Shown piece by piece: positions 52,925 to 62,392 of a DNA stretch of 64,000 nucleotides. Position numbers and translations under genes: made by a program. The notes below the pieces were generated by a model. It had not been told where the DNA came from. It saw only the letters and a list, made by a program, of their open reading frames with translations, and ran no database searches. The DNA comes from Planctomycetaceae bacterium. GTDB lineage: Bacteria > Planctomycetota > Planctomycetia > Pirellulales > Thermoguttaceae. Numbering within the stretch: the stretch's first letter is position 1; each line of letters opens with the position of its first letter. The stretch lies in contig SFIW01000002.1 of NCBI GenBank assembly GCA_004556055.1, forward strand, positions 31,186-95,185, given 5' to 3'.

Positions 52925-55174
52925 TTATTTTAATGTTAGCCCTTGAGCCTTACAAAAGGACTGAAGGTCGTTAAGACGCGTCTCAAATCCCTTGTCGCAA
53001 CTTGCTTTAACGTATGGCGCCCAATACATGTTGCGCCCCGCTAAGCCCCATCCTTTGACGCATAGCGCGACGGCGTCGAGTAGCTGAGCGTCGAGATCTT
53101 CCGCGTCGTATTTGACGAGGACTTCTTTACGCAGACCCGGCTGTTTCGGGAAGAGGAAGCCTTTGCTCGCGCATACGACGCTGACGGCGCGTTCGTTTCC
53201 GCGCGTCGCCGTGCGCGTAAGTTCGCGCGACACGAGGAACGCCTCTTTCGGAACGTCGTCGACGCGCGTTTCCGGCTTCGCTTCGTCTTCCTTGGAGAGA
53301 TCGACGGTCTTATCGAAGACGTTCGGAATTCCCTGACCGTTCTGCGCGGCGTTCGCCGAGCTCGCGAGTTGGTCGCCGTCCGTTTCCGTCCCCTGGGCGC
53401 CTGTCGCGACGCCGCTATTGCCAAGGGTCTTCGAAAGCTCCTGCTCAGACGCGACGGACGTATTGGCGGCGTCGGGCGAGTCGATGAATTTTTTCATGTA
53501 GAGAGGCGCGGTATTGCCGTTGGGCGCAGCGTTGGCGAGCGCGCTTTCTTGACCGCTTGCCGCCGCGTTTCCGACGTAGAGGCTCTGAACGCCCCCTTGA
53601 GAAGCGTCGCCGCCGAGCGCGTTCGAGCCGTTTGAGCCCGGCGCGCCCGTTCCCGTCTCTCCCGCGCCCGACGCTTCGCCCGCGCCGGAAACGACGTTCT
53701 GCGCGTACGCTCCGACATAGGGTACGACGGGAGCCGTTTCGCCGCCAAGACCGGCGTTTGCGCCGCCGGTCGCAGCCGTTGCCGCGCCGGAGAAATTACC
53801 CCCAGAGCCGAGGCCTCCGCCGAGTCCTCCGAGTCCGCCCCCTAAACCTGGCGTCGCGACCGCGACTTGGGAGCCTACGCCCGCGCTTTGACCGTTGCCC
53901 GCGACGGAGGGAAGGGCCGCGCCCGACGAACCGCGCAGCGCCTGATCGGTGAGGTCGGGGCGTGCGACGCCGAGCCGAACGTTCGAGCCAAGACGCGCTT
54001 GAAGTTCCGTTTGAGGCCCGGAGTTGTTTCCGCCGTACGCGCTCGCGTTGCGTTTAGACCGTTCGAGCGCGACGAGCTGCGCGTTGCGCGCCGAGAGCGC
54101 CGCCGCAAGTTGCGCCTGCATACGATCGCGCGCGATCTGCGCCTGCTCCTGCGCCGCTTGCGCTAAGAGCGGGTCGGGCTGAGGATATTCCAGAATCTGA
54201 TCTTCTTCGACAAATTCGTACCCGTAGAGCTCGCCCCACGACGCGAGCGCCGCGATCGCCGCGTAGAAACGATTCGCGCCGCTCGGACGCACGATTATGA
54301 GCGGATACGGCTCGATCGCGTCCCCCGACTCCGTCTTCTGACCTCCCGTGACAAGATAGCGATGCGCGACCGCGCGAAGCGCCGCGTCGAAGGGATTGCC
54401 CGGATACTGCGCGAGGAGAAAATCGCGTTCGTCAAATTTGACGCCTTCGGGCTCGATGAAGACGCCGTCGCCGTTACATTCGACGAAGATCGGGCGTCGG
54501 AAAGTCCCCTTTTTCCCCTGATAGGGAACGATCGCGTAGGAATGTTTGGCGTCAGCGTTCTCTTCGCGGAGTTTCTCGGCCTCTTCCATGAGCTTTTCGA
54601 TCTCGCAGTCGACGCTTTGCAGCCGCGCTTTGAGGTCGTCGATCCCTTCGCTTTCGCCGCTGTTGACGAGAGCTTCGTATTTCTGCTGGGCGGCCTGCGC
54701 TTCCGCGCGAAGTTGCGCGATCGCCGCTTCCGCGTTAGCGAGTCGCGCGCGCTGCTGCGCAAGGTTTTTCTCCGCAGTTTCGCGCATATTCGAGAGTTCG
54801 GAGAGGAGCCAATCGAGATTTTCGATTTCGCCGCGCACGTCTTCGAGGGAGGCGTCTCCCGTCTTTTCGAGGGCGCGTTCATACTCGGAAGACGTCGTCG
54901 CGTCGTCTGCCGGGAGACCTCCGTTGAGGGCGCTTGCGAGCGCGTCGGCGTCGACGATCGTTCCGCTGAGGTCGTGTCCGAAGGTCGCGGCTTTTCCGTC
55001 GAAGGGAACGACGGCGGAGGTTTCGTCGGCGTCGGGAGTCGGCTCGGCGCTCGTTTTTCGCGCGACGAGCACGAAGACGAGCGAAAGCGTTCCCATCGTG
55101 CATAGGAGCACGGCTAGGAACGGGAAGAGCGAAAAGGCGTCTTCAGCGGCGGCGCGCGAGCGGGACGAGGACAT
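52925..55174 (-). CDS. Large ExbD/MotB-position partner of the ExbB-like channel
   Basis: Protein of 749 residues: a single membrane helix at residues 13-39 (EDAFSLFPFLAVLLCTMGTLSL) with an acidic residue just before it, as in ExbD, TolR or MotB. Then come a coiled coil (about 110-205), a structured segment (about 210-340), a long Ala/Gly/Gln/Asn-rich low-complexity region (about 345-640), and a conserved-looking C-terminal domain ending DLQSFCKAQGLTLK. It lies 60 bases downstream of the ExbB/MotA-like gene on the same strand, so the two form a stator-like pair. No OmpA-type peptidoglycan-binding motif is visible. What the pair energises is unknown. Confidence 0.7.
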   Translation of the reverse strand: MSSSRSRAAAEDAFSLFPFLAVLLCTMGTLSLVFVLVARKTSAEPTPDADETSAVVPFDGKAATFGHDLSGTIVDADALASALNGGLPADDATTSSEYERALEKTGDASLEDVRGEIENLDWLLSELSNMRETAEKNLAQQRARLANAEAAIAQLRAEAQAAQQKYEALVNSGESEGIDDLKARLQSVDCEIEKLMEEAEKLREENADAKHSYAIVPYQGKKGTFRRPIFVECNGDGVFIEPEGVKFDERDFLLAQYPGNPFDAALRAVAHRYLVTGGQKTESGDAIEPYPLIIVRPSGANRFYAAIAALASWGELYGYEFVEEDQILEYPQPDPLLAQAAQEQAQIARDRMQAQLAAALSARNAQLVALERSKRNASAYGGNNSGPQTELQARLGSNVRLGVARPDLTDQALRGSSGAALPSVAGNGQSAGVGSQVAVATPGLGGGLGGLGGGLGSGGNFSGAATAATGGANAGLGGETAPVVPYVGAYAQNVVSGAGEASGAGETGTGAPGSNGSNALGGDASQGGVQSLYVGNAAASGQESALANAAPNGNTAPLYMKKFIDSPDAANTSVASEQELSKTLGNSGVATGAQGTETDGDQLASSANAAQNGQGIPNVFDKTVDLSKEDEAKPETRVDDVPKEAFLVSRELTRTATRGNERAVSVVCASKGFLFPKQPGLRKEVLVKYDAEDLDAQLLDAVALCVKGWGLAGRNMYWAPYVKASCDKGFETRLNDLQSFCKAQGLTLK

Positions 55175-55234
55175 TGGCGAACTTAAATCGGAGTTTGAAG
55201 GAAGGTTAAAGGCAAAGGGAAAAGGGAAAGAGGG

Positions 55235-56914
55235 TTAAGCGGAACGTTTTTTCTTACCCAGCAGCGCGCGCGAACGCGCGGAGGTCGACGACGCCCGCGA
55301 CCGTTTTTTCGACGGCGTTTCGCCTGGCTCTTCGCCCGCGTCGGCGGCGAGGGAGTCGACGGGAGCTTCTTGGGGCGCGGACGCGAGGAGCGACGCGTCT
55401 TCCGCTTCAAGCTCGGCCTGGAGCGCTTCGAGATCGGGAGCTTCGGGGAGATTCAACTCGTCGGAGTCGTCGAAGATCGACGGTTTAAGGGGATAGGTTG
55501 TCGGCTCGGCGACGGGAAACGCTTCGGGAACCTGCGTCGTCGCGGCGACGGATACGTCGCGCTTGGGTTCGTGCTCGCGCTCAGGTTCCGTGACGGGCTC
55601 GGGCGTCTTGACGACTTCGTCGAGGGCGCGGATTGCGGCGAGCGCTTCGGAGCGTTTTGACGCGCGCCGCGCTTCGTCGATCGAGATTGTCGGCGAGACG
55701 TTGAGATCCGCGATTTTGGAGTTGAGCATACATACCGTCGCGGAGAGGTTGCCGAGGGTTTTTTCGAACTCGGCGACCTGCGCGAGTTTTTCGAGAGAAC
55801 CTGCGAGTCTGTCTTCGAGCGCGACGACGTCGGCGCACGCGCGAAGCGTCTGTCGAAGCGCTTCGATCTCCTGGCCGACCTTCTCTTCGAGCGCGTCGAA
55901 GCGGCTGGCGCGCCGCGCCGTTTCGTCGAGCGCGGGGCGGACGGAGTCTTCGACGAATCGTCGCTGGGCGTCGGCGAGGGTTTGCGACCATTGACCGGCG
56001 CCTTGAACGAGTCGCGAGTCGAGCGCGTCCCCGAATTGTGCGGCGACGCCTTCCATCGACTGCGCGATCGCGTTCGTCTGACGCGCGGCGTATTCCTCGA
56101 AGGTTTCGGCGAGCGCGTTAAGGAGAACGCGCGACGACGGATCGAGCGCGTCGGCTCCGCGTTCCGCGCCGCGTTCGTCGTAGAAGCGTCCTTTGAGTTC
56201 CGCGTCCGCCATCTTCGAGACGAGTCGCGCGACTACCGCGTCTTGGCGTCGCGAGAGGAACTGCATGAAGTAGAGAACGAAGACGAGGGAGAGGGCGAGC
56301 GCGGTGGTGTCGAACGCCACTTTCAGCCCGCTTGCGAGCTTTTCGCTCGTCGATTCGATTTGCGTTAAGTCGAGACTTCCGAGCGCGACGGTAATACCCA
56401 AAACGGTGCCGAGGAACCCGAGGATCGGGATCGCCCAGATGAACGCGCGAGTCATTCCGTATTCGGAGTCGCGTTCGTCGTAGGCGTCGTCGGCAAGTCG
56501 GCGCAGTTCGAGATCGAGGTCGTCGGGGGAACCGCCGAGTTTGAGGAAGTCGAGCGCGTTCGCGATGCGCGTCAGGTAAGGGGAATCGCCGCGGATTTCG
56601 CGCGCTTTGGCGATCGCCTTTTCGTAATCCGGCGCGCGCGAGATCGGCTCCTTCTCCGACGACTTCGGAGGGAAGAGGAGCCCTCTTTTGAGCGCGCGAC
56701 GTTCGCTACGCGACTTGAAGAGTTTCAAGCCGAGATCCCAGACTCCGATCCAGAACATCGCGATCGTCGCGTATTCCACGGGGTGTCCCGTGCTGTAGCG
56801 AACGATCGTTTCGTTGGCGATGATTCCGGAGTTGAGGGCGTAGTAGTAGGCGAATGTCGTCGCCACCCCCCACAAGACGGAGGAATTAGCGAGCGAGATG
56901 AGAATCTTTTTCAT
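55235..56914 (-). CDS. MotA/TolQ/ExbB-family proton channel protein
   Basis: Protein of 559 residues. Hydrophobic segments lie near residues 9-28, 48-65, 161-182 and 203-225. The pair FIWAIPILGFLGTVLGIT and STSEKLASGLKVAFDTTALALSLVF is the hallmark of ExbB/TolQ/MotA channels, with Thr and Pro in the pore helices. The cytoplasmic tail after residue 240 is a long coiled coil, then a Pro/Glu-rich low-complexity region ending in a basic KKKRSA. It pairs with the following gene as a proton-driven stator complex in the inner membrane. Confidence 0.82.
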   Translation of the reverse strand: MKKILISLANSSVLWGVATTFAYYYALNSGIIANETIVRYSTGHPVEYATIAMFWIGVWDLGLKLFKSRSERRALKRGLLFPPKSSEKEPISRAPDYEKAIAKAREIRGDSPYLTRIANALDFLKLGGSPDDLDLELRRLADDAYDERDSEYGMTRAFIWAIPILGFLGTVLGITVALGSLDLTQIESTSEKLASGLKVAFDTTALALSLVFVLYFMQFLSRRQDAVVARLVSKMADAELKGRFYDERGAERGADALDPSSRVLLNALAETFEEYAARQTNAIAQSMEGVAAQFGDALDSRLVQGAGQWSQTLADAQRRFVEDSVRPALDETARRASRFDALEEKVGQEIEALRQTLRACADVVALEDRLAGSLEKLAQVAEFEKTLGNLSATVCMLNSKIADLNVSPTISIDEARRASKRSEALAAIRALDEVVKTPEPVTEPEREHEPKRDVSVAATTQVPEAFPVAEPTTYPLKPSIFDDSDELNLPEAPDLEALQAELEAEDASLLASAPQEAPVDSLAADAGEEPGETPSKKRSRASSTSARSRALLGKKKRSA

Positions 56915-56982
56915 AGCGTAAAGCTTTCTCTATTCCAAAGCGCGAGTGACGCGAATATTGAACGAGGGGGAGGCTTGGGCGA

Positions 56983-58230
56983 TCAGAAGTCGTACCAAAT
57001 GCCGCCGCCGATCTTTTTCTGGTAAGTTGTGTGGAACTGGTATAGGTCGTCGCCGCCGACGTAGAACTCGACGCCTAGACGCAGGAGCGAGTTTGTCGGG
57101 CTGCGCCACTGGACGCCGGTTTGAGTCGCCCAGTATCCTCCGAAGTCGCGCTCTTCGTAGAGATGCGCGTGCGACGCGAGGAAGGGACGGAATTGCCAGG
57201 TTGACGCGCGCGGATCAAAGGGGGGCGTGTACTCGAAGCCGAACTGCAATTCGAGAGGATCGGTCGTTTCGCCCGTATGGAACGCCCAGTCGACCTCCGC
57301 GTAAAGGCGCGTTTCTTCCGTCGGACGCACCGAGAGCCCGCACAAAATCGAGTCGCGAACGTAATGCCGCCGCTGACGGAAATGGTCTAATAGGTAATTG
57401 TCCCCGATATGCGAGCTGACGTGATAATACCCCGTCTTGAACTGCCACCGCTGAGTGCCGTACACAAGGGGAACCCCCGCGCGATAGTCGGTTCCCGCGA
57501 GGTTGCGCTTGCGTTCCCAGTCGAGTCTTAGGAGCGCGGCGCCTTCGAGTTCGAGCTCCCATCCTTCGGGACACGTGATATTCTTCGTGCCGTAGCGGAA
57601 GATCGGCGCGCGACCCCCGAGGGCGATATCCCAGAGCGTTCCGTAATCTTCGTCGTACGTGATGATACTCTGCAAACGCGGTTCTTTGCGCCCGGCGAGA
57701 TACGACGGATACATGAGCCCCACGGGCAAGACTTGCGCTTCCCAGGAGTCGGGAGGCGTGTCCGATTCGATCCAGCGTTCGTAGAACGTGTCGCCGTCCT
57801 TGGCGTTCGTCTCGACGGGTAGTCCGAAAATGTCGCGCGACTGACGCTTTTTAGGCGCGGCGCCTAACCCGGACGTCGCCTTGTTCTGTTCGTCGAGAAG
57901 TTTGGCGTCGTTTTGGTAGATCGCGGCGTAATGGCGGTCGAGCCAGGCGTCGGAGCCAAACTCCGGGGACGAAGGCGCGGAAAAGTAACCGTATTCGCTC
58001 CCGTCGGAGACGAGAGAGTTCGGGGAATTGAAGTCGGGTATGTCGTCTTCCTCTATCGCGTAGGCGACGGAGGAGTTCTGTTGATCGATTTCTTGAGAAG
58101 AATAGAGAATGTCAGACGATTCATAACCGTAGCCGAAGAGAGGCGTGGGAATCGCGGCTAGCGCGAGCGTTGCGGCGCTCAAAAGCGTCGTTGCTCGTGG
58201 TTTTTTTACTGATCGTTGATGACTATCCAT
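56983..58230 (-). CDS. DUF1207 exported protein
   Basis: About 415 residues from the ATG at 58230, which has TAGG about eight bases upstream; an in-frame ATG at 58314 would add 28 residues without a signal-like start. The signal peptide is KKPRATTLLSAATLALAAIP-like (about residues 9-33). The C-terminal 270 residues match DUF1207 (QVLPVGLMYPSYLAGRKEPR; YGTQRWQFKTGYYHVSSHIGDNYL, read in parts), a family of predicted beta-barrel outer-membrane proteins seen mostly in Planctomycetota. The aromatic terminal residue (IWYDF) fits an outer-membrane barrel. Function unknown. Confidence 0.85.
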   Translation of the reverse strand: MDSHQRSVKKPRATTLLSAATLALAAIPTPLFGYGYESSDILYSSQEIDQQNSSVAYAIEEDDIPDFNSPNSLVSDGSEYGYFSAPSSPEFGSDAWLDRHYAAIYQNDAKLLDEQNKATSGLGAAPKKRQSRDIFGLPVETNAKDGDTFYERWIESDTPPDSWEAQVLPVGLMYPSYLAGRKEPRLQSIITYDEDYGTLWDIALGGRAPIFRYGTKNITCPEGWELELEGAALLRLDWERKRNLAGTDYRAGVPLVYGTQRWQFKTGYYHVSSHIGDNYLLDHFRQRRHYVRDSILCGLSVRPTEETRLYAEVDWAFHTGETTDPLELQFGFEYTPPFDPRASTWQFRPFLASHAHLYEERDFGGYWATQTGVQWRSPTNSLLRLGVEFYVGGDDLYQFHTTYQKKIGGGIWYDF

Positions 58231-58330
58231 CGCGTAACCTATTGACGTCCTGTCGTTTCGTTTCGGCCATCCGTAGCCGAAGAACTCGGTCGAGACCGAA
58301 GATTCCGGGCGCAAAGCGCCTATTTATGAA

Positions 58331-58359
58331 GAGATAATCATTTTCATAAAATATGACAA
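58331..58359 (-). promoter_or_regulatory. Possible promoter of the DUF1207 gene
   Basis: On the - strand: TTGTCA (58359-58354), 17 bases, TATCTC (58336-58331), about 100 bases upstream of the ATG at 58230. The -10 match is weak. Confidence 0.4.
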
Positions 58360-58419
58360 GGTCAATCGTCGAAGAAATCGGTCGACTTAGAAATGGGCAA
58401 GAGGGGTTAAAAAGGAAAC

Positions 58420-58446
58420 GCGCCGCGTTTGGAGGAGCGCGGCGCG
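58420..58446 (-). terminator. Hairpin after the thiD2-thiE gene
   Basis: Perfect 9-bp GC stem CGCGCCGCG/CGCGGCGCG (58420-58428 with 58438-58446) and nine-base loop. On the - strand it is followed by TTTCCTTTTT, so it probably ends the thiamine gene. Confidence 0.65.
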
Positions 58447-58461
58447 CGTAAAGAGGCGCGA

Positions 58462-59850
58462 TTATTCTTCGAAGTAGGAGTGGAATCCGGCGACGGCGGC
58501 GGGCTTGTCGGGCGCCGTCAGGATCGGGTCGGAGACGGCGATTCGTTCGACTCCCGCGTCGAAGACGGCGTGACAGTTCTGCTCGTCGATTCCGCCGTAC
58601 GCGACGATCGGCATAGGGGGCGCGTCTTCGAAGACGTTGAGGAACGCGCGCAGGAACTCGTAGCCTTGGGCGCCCTCGGGGCCGTTAAAGACGGGGCCGA
58701 CTTCGATAAAGTCGATCAGTCCGGCGTTCCAAGCTTCGATCGCGGCGAGAACGTCGTCGCGATTGGAGACTCCCACGCCCACCAGCGCGTCTTTGCCCAC
58801 GACGCGCCGCGCTTCGTACGCCGCCCGCGCGGGGACGACCCACCCGTCGAGCGCTTCGCCCCAGAGGCTCGTGTCGCGGGAGAAGAGGAGGGGGCGATCG
58901 TCGATCGAGCGCGTCGCGTTCGGGAACGCGACGAACCACTGTCGGAGGAACGTTTCGGTTTGTTCGGCGCGTCGCGCGTCGGAGGCGTCGAAGTAGCATA
59001 GCTCGAAGGCGTCGACGCGCGATCGCAGGAGGGCGTCGAGTTCGCGCGTCGGGAGATCGCGCGTCATCTGCACGAAGAGGGGGGAACGCGCGAGTTTAGC
59101 GCGTCGGGCGGCGCGGAGATTCCCCTTGTTGCGCAGGATCGACTCCGCGACGCTCTGCGCGACGTTTTTACCGTCGCCGTCGGGCGCCTCTTGCGCGTCA
59201 GGCTCGGGCGCGGCGTCGGGGGGCGACGTCTCTTCGGGAGCGGAGTCGGAGGAATTTTGAGACTGATCTTGGGGCAGATTCTGAGGCGCTTCTGGCTCAG
59301 GCTCCGTCTCGGGCGCTTTTTCTTGCGCGATTGGAGACGATTCGTCCTCCTCGGCGGGCGCCGGGGTCGGCGCGGCGCGACGTTCGACGGGGGGCGCGGA
59401 GGGCTCTTCGTCGGAGTCGGAGGCGTCGAGACCGAAGGAGGACGCGGACTGATAAGCGATCTTTTCTAAGGTATACGCGGCGTATCGAATCTGCTCCCAC
59501 TCCCTGGCGAGCTCGGGCTGGACGATCTTGGAGAATTCTTCGAGGCTTCGCGCGGATTCTTCGAGTCTGGCGAAGTTGGCGACGAGAACGTCGAGGAGAG
59601 ACGAACGACGATATTCGTCTTGCGTCTCGATATTGACGCCGACGTCCCCGACGGTATCCCGCGCGAGCATTCTTTCGCGTCGATCGAGCTTATCGGCGGC
59701 GATCGCGAATCGATGTCGCGTTTCCTTCAGTTTGGCGGCAAGGTCTTGGGAATCGCCGAGGAATCGCGCGGCGTCCTCGACGACGCGAAGCGCTTCGCGA
59801 CCGCGGTTCGCCGCCGCGTCCAATATTCGATAAATCTCACGTTTCGACAT
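58462..59850 (-). CDS. thiE: ThiD2-linker-ThiE fusion protein with divergent ThiE barrel
   Basis: Protein of 462 residues. The N-terminal 135 residues match the ThiD2 helical domain (YRILDAAANRGREALRVVEDAARFLGD; ARSLEEFSK). A Pro/Glu/Ala-rich linker (about 140-235) leads to a TIM barrel of the thiamine phosphate synthase family, which joins the pyrimidine and thiazole precursors. GPVF and the end motif VAYGGIDEQN are recognisable. The usual QLRxK is FELCYFD, DGVHxGQ is DGWVVPA, STH is SNR, and the Thr-Lys after GPVF is gone. Catalysis is therefore doubtful. The frame is intact. It is followed by its own hairpin. Confidence 0.78.
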   Translation of the reverse strand: MSKREIYRILDAAANRGREALRVVEDAARFLGDSQDLAAKLKETRHRFAIAADKLDRRERMLARDTVGDVGVNIETQDEYRRSSLLDVLVANFARLEESARSLEEFSKIVQPELAREWEQIRYAAYTLEKIAYQSASSFGLDASDSDEEPSAPPVERRAAPTPAPAEEDESSPIAQEKAPETEPEPEAPQNLPQDQSQNSSDSAPEETSPPDAAPEPDAQEAPDGDGKNVAQSVAESILRNKGNLRAARRAKLARSPLFVQMTRDLPTRELDALLRSRVDAFELCYFDASDARRAEQTETFLRQWFVAFPNATRSIDDRPLLFSRDTSLWGEALDGWVVPARAAYEARRVVGKDALVGVGVSNRDDVLAAIEAWNAGLIDFIEVGPVFNGPEGAQGYEFLRAFLNVFEDAPPMPIVAYGGIDEQNCHAVFDAGVERIAVSDPILTAPDKPAAVAGFHSYFEE

Positions 59851-59910
59851 AGCTTACGTTTCCTTATATGGAGAATCGCGCGACTCAAAGGGCCGCGCGA
59901 GGATTAGTTT

Positions 59911-61308
59911 TTAAAAGAAGACGACGTCGCGCGTGAACGCGTTGACGTCGACGGGAACGACCCCGTTCTTCTCCTCGACGAGTTCTCCGTCGAGACGGAC
60001 GCGGTGGAAGACGACGTCGCGTATTTCATGGGCGGCGTCGAAACCGCGCAATGCGATCGACGGTTTTTCGGGCCCGTAAACGAAGACCTCTTCGTAGGTG
60101 ATTCCGCGAATCGCGCCCTTTTGAGAGGCCGCTGACGTTCCGGATTCCTTCTCTTCTCCCTCGTCTCCCGGCGTCTTTTCGGGGCGCGCGGCGAGAGTCG
60201 CGAGAGAGGGCGCGAACGCGGGGTCGGCGTTCGACGCCTTGCGATCGTATTCGACGTTGATTTTGCGGAACAAGACGTTATACGTCGAGGCGTCGCCGAA
60301 GCTTTCGATCGCCGTCGCGACGCGCGGGGACGCGATAATATCGCAGTATTCGAACTCGACGTCATGCGGCGCGAGGACGTCGCCATACGCGCGAATCGCC
60401 GCGGCGGCGCCGTCTTCGCTCCAGAGGAGATTTCCCCAGAAGATCATCTCGCCGGGGCTTCTCTTCGCGTCTTGTCGATCCTCGACGTCGATCGCCAGCG
60501 CGTCCCCCTTCGAATGGAGGAAGGAGCGCGTCACGACGGCGTTTCGCGCGTTGACAAGTCGCAGTCCGACGGAGCCTGCGCCGATAATCTTGGCGTGGGA
60601 GACGTCGACTCCGTCGCAGGCGTCGAAACTTATCGCCGCGTCGGCGTCGGAGTCGTTGCGCAGGAGGAGCCCGTCGACTCTCGCGTTGGCGGCGTTTTGA
60701 CAGCGGATCGTTCCGCGCAATTCTCCCGGCCCTTCGATCCAGACCGTCTTGATTCGATCGACGACGAAGTTCCCCAGGACGATCGCGCCCGCGTCGAGGA
60801 AGACGCGTTCGTTATTTCCTAGGCGGAGGTCGCCGATTTCGTGCGTTCCGGGCCCGTAGTAGCGCAAGTAGGACGCGTTTTTATTCTCCGGGCGGGAATA
60901 GACGGGGAAGGGTAGTAGGGCGAGGGGTTTGGGGGCGTCGGGCCCGAAGTCGAGGAGAAGGGACGCGTCGCCGGGCGCTTGGAAGTAGACCTCGCGTTTC
61001 TGGCGGTCGACGTTCGCGCGAATCTTGAGGGAGAGGGGGCGAACGACGACGTCGGGGATCGTTTCGAGATCGGGACGATCGACTTTAACGACGATCTGAA
61101 CCTTCTTGGCGTTCGTCTCCCAGCTCGCGTAATTTTCGTCGCCGCGCGTCTTGACGGGGACGGGGGTTCCGTCGACCTCAAGGCGGTAGAGGGCGCTTTC
61201 TGGCTCTCCTTCGGGGAGCGTAGGGGAGACGATCTGGGCGTAGAGCGCGGACGCGGTCGCGACCGTCGCCAGGAGCGTCGTAAGAACGTTCAGTAGAAAT
61301 ATATGCAT
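59911..61308 (-). CDS. Exported beta-helix protein, GH28/pectate-lyase-like
   Basis: 465 residues from the ATG at 61308; the frame is open further upstream but that part is a shadow of the neighbouring gene. The signal peptide is MHIFLLNVLTTLLATVATASALYAQ or nearby. A beta-sandwich-like N-terminal domain ends in LPFPVYSRPENKNA, then RVFLDAGAIV and the right-handed parallel beta-helix rungs (IEGPGELRGTIRCQNAANARVDGLLL). This is the typical plan of planctomycetal glycosyl hydrolase 28-like proteins that cut pectin or related polymers. It is a divergent member of the three-gene paralogue array. Confidence 0.8.
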   Translation of the reverse strand: MHIFLLNVLTTLLATVATASALYAQIVSPTLPEGEPESALYRLEVDGTPVPVKTRGDENYASWETNAKKVQIVVKVDRPDLETIPDVVVRPLSLKIRANVDRQKREVYFQAPGDASLLLDFGPDAPKPLALLPFPVYSRPENKNASYLRYYGPGTHEIGDLRLGNNERVFLDAGAIVLGNFVVDRIKTVWIEGPGELRGTIRCQNAANARVDGLLLRNDSDADAAISFDACDGVDVSHAKIIGAGSVGLRLVNARNAVVTRSFLHSKGDALAIDVEDRQDAKRSPGEMIFWGNLLWSEDGAAAAIRAYGDVLAPHDVEFEYCDIIASPRVATAIESFGDASTYNVLFRKINVEYDRKASNADPAFAPSLATLAARPEKTPGDEGEEKESGTSAASQKGAIRGITYEEVFVYGPEKPSIALRGFDAAHEIRDVVFHRVRLDGELVEEKNGVVPVDVNAFTRDVVFF

Positions 61309-61376
61309 ATTCGGCGCCTTAACAGCAATTTGGTAACTTTTGGGGGAAGAAAATCTTCGAGGAACGCGACGCGACC

Positions 61377-62294
61377 TCATTTGATTTCGAGTCCGGAGAC
61401 GAATTCGTTCGCGACGACGGGGAGGAGCCCGTTCTCGGCGGAGAGCTTTTGATCTCCGACGACGACGTTCTCGAGCGTCGCGTTCTTGACGCCATGCTCG
61501 GGATCGAGCCCTAGGAAGACGAAGCGCGGTTTGCGTTCGCCGAAGACGCGGATATTTTCGAAACGGACGTTCTCGACCGTTCCGTTCTCCTGGTCGACGG
61601 ACCAGGGGCCTTTGTAGATCACGACGTATCCGAGCTCGGGGCAGTAGTTCGGATCCGCGTTCGGGTCGTAGACTTGATCGTCGGAATTCTGATAGATCGG
61701 GGTGGGGATTTGCGCGTCGAACTCCACGCGGACGTCGGAGAAGACGACGTCGGAGATTTTGGCGCGGTCCCCGTGCTGAATATCCATGGCGATGTGAGTC
61801 GTGCGGATTATGTCGGAGTTTTCGAAGCGGATATTCTTCATCTCGGGGGCGGAGGTTTCGGCTCCGAGCTCCATGGCGCGGCCCCAGTCGCACCAGATCA
61901 CGTTGTTGCGCAAGAGGATATTCTCCGCGCTCTGGGAGTTTTCTTCCAGCCCGTCGATCGGTATGGCTCCGTCTATTGAGTGGAAGGGCGTTTTACCCAA
62001 TCCTTTGACGACGAGAGAGTCGTCGAAGGTGCGCAAAAAGGAATTTTCAACGAGAATATTCTTGGAGTTGCAAAGGTCGATTCCGTCCGCGTTATAGCGC
62101 CAGAATCCGACGAGACGCGCGCGGCGGATCGTCAATCCGTCGCATCGCGCGAAGGTTGCGCCCCACGCGTCGGGATCGCGAAGGAGGACTCCGTCGATCG
62201 TGATATTACGGCACGCGTTGAAGAGGAAGAGACCGTTGAGCTGGCCCCGTTCGAAGGGCGCTCCGTCGAGAATACCGGGCCCCGAGATCGTCAC
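61377..62294 (-). pseudogene. C-terminal part of a frameshifted GH28-like protein
   Basis: The frame encodes 305 residues from an internal Met (MTISGPGILDGAPFERG) and stays open upstream to about 62395 with RIDVKSGDEIFIDAGAVVYGG. The latter belongs to the beta-helix core of the protein whose N-terminus is encoded in another frame at 62299-62892. It has no ribosome-binding site of its own. The downstream paralogue (63046-64000) is about 80% identical and continuous here. The beta-helix carries a 17-residue insert relative to it (FHSIDGAIPIDGLEENSQS region). Confidence 0.7.
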
Positions 62295-62392
62295 GTTCTC
62301 AACGTTCTTCCCGTGAATCCCCCCGTAGACGACGGCTCCCGCGTCGATAAAGATTTCGTCGCCGCTTTTGACGTCGATGCGTGAGATTAGGG
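62285..62392. repeat. DNA repeat shared with 63893-64000
   Basis: The two stretches, in the 5' beta-helix part of the two GH28-like paralogues, appear identical for about 108 bases, including third codon positions, although the flanking proteins differ by about 20%. This suggests recent duplication or gene conversion. The repeat ends within about ten bases of the frameshift in the broken copy. Confidence 0.7.

Noticed and set aside
52925..56914. Zorya-type defence system
   Set aside because: A MotA-like channel with a partner recalls ZorA/ZorB, but the partner lacks an OmpA-like domain and no helicase or nuclease ZorC-E genes are adjacent. An ordinary planctomycete stator-like pair is simpler.
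59911..61893. Longer start for the GH28-like gene at 59911
   Set aside because: The upstream 195 codons are an Arg-rich shadow of the neighbouring paralogue; the signal peptide begins at 61308.
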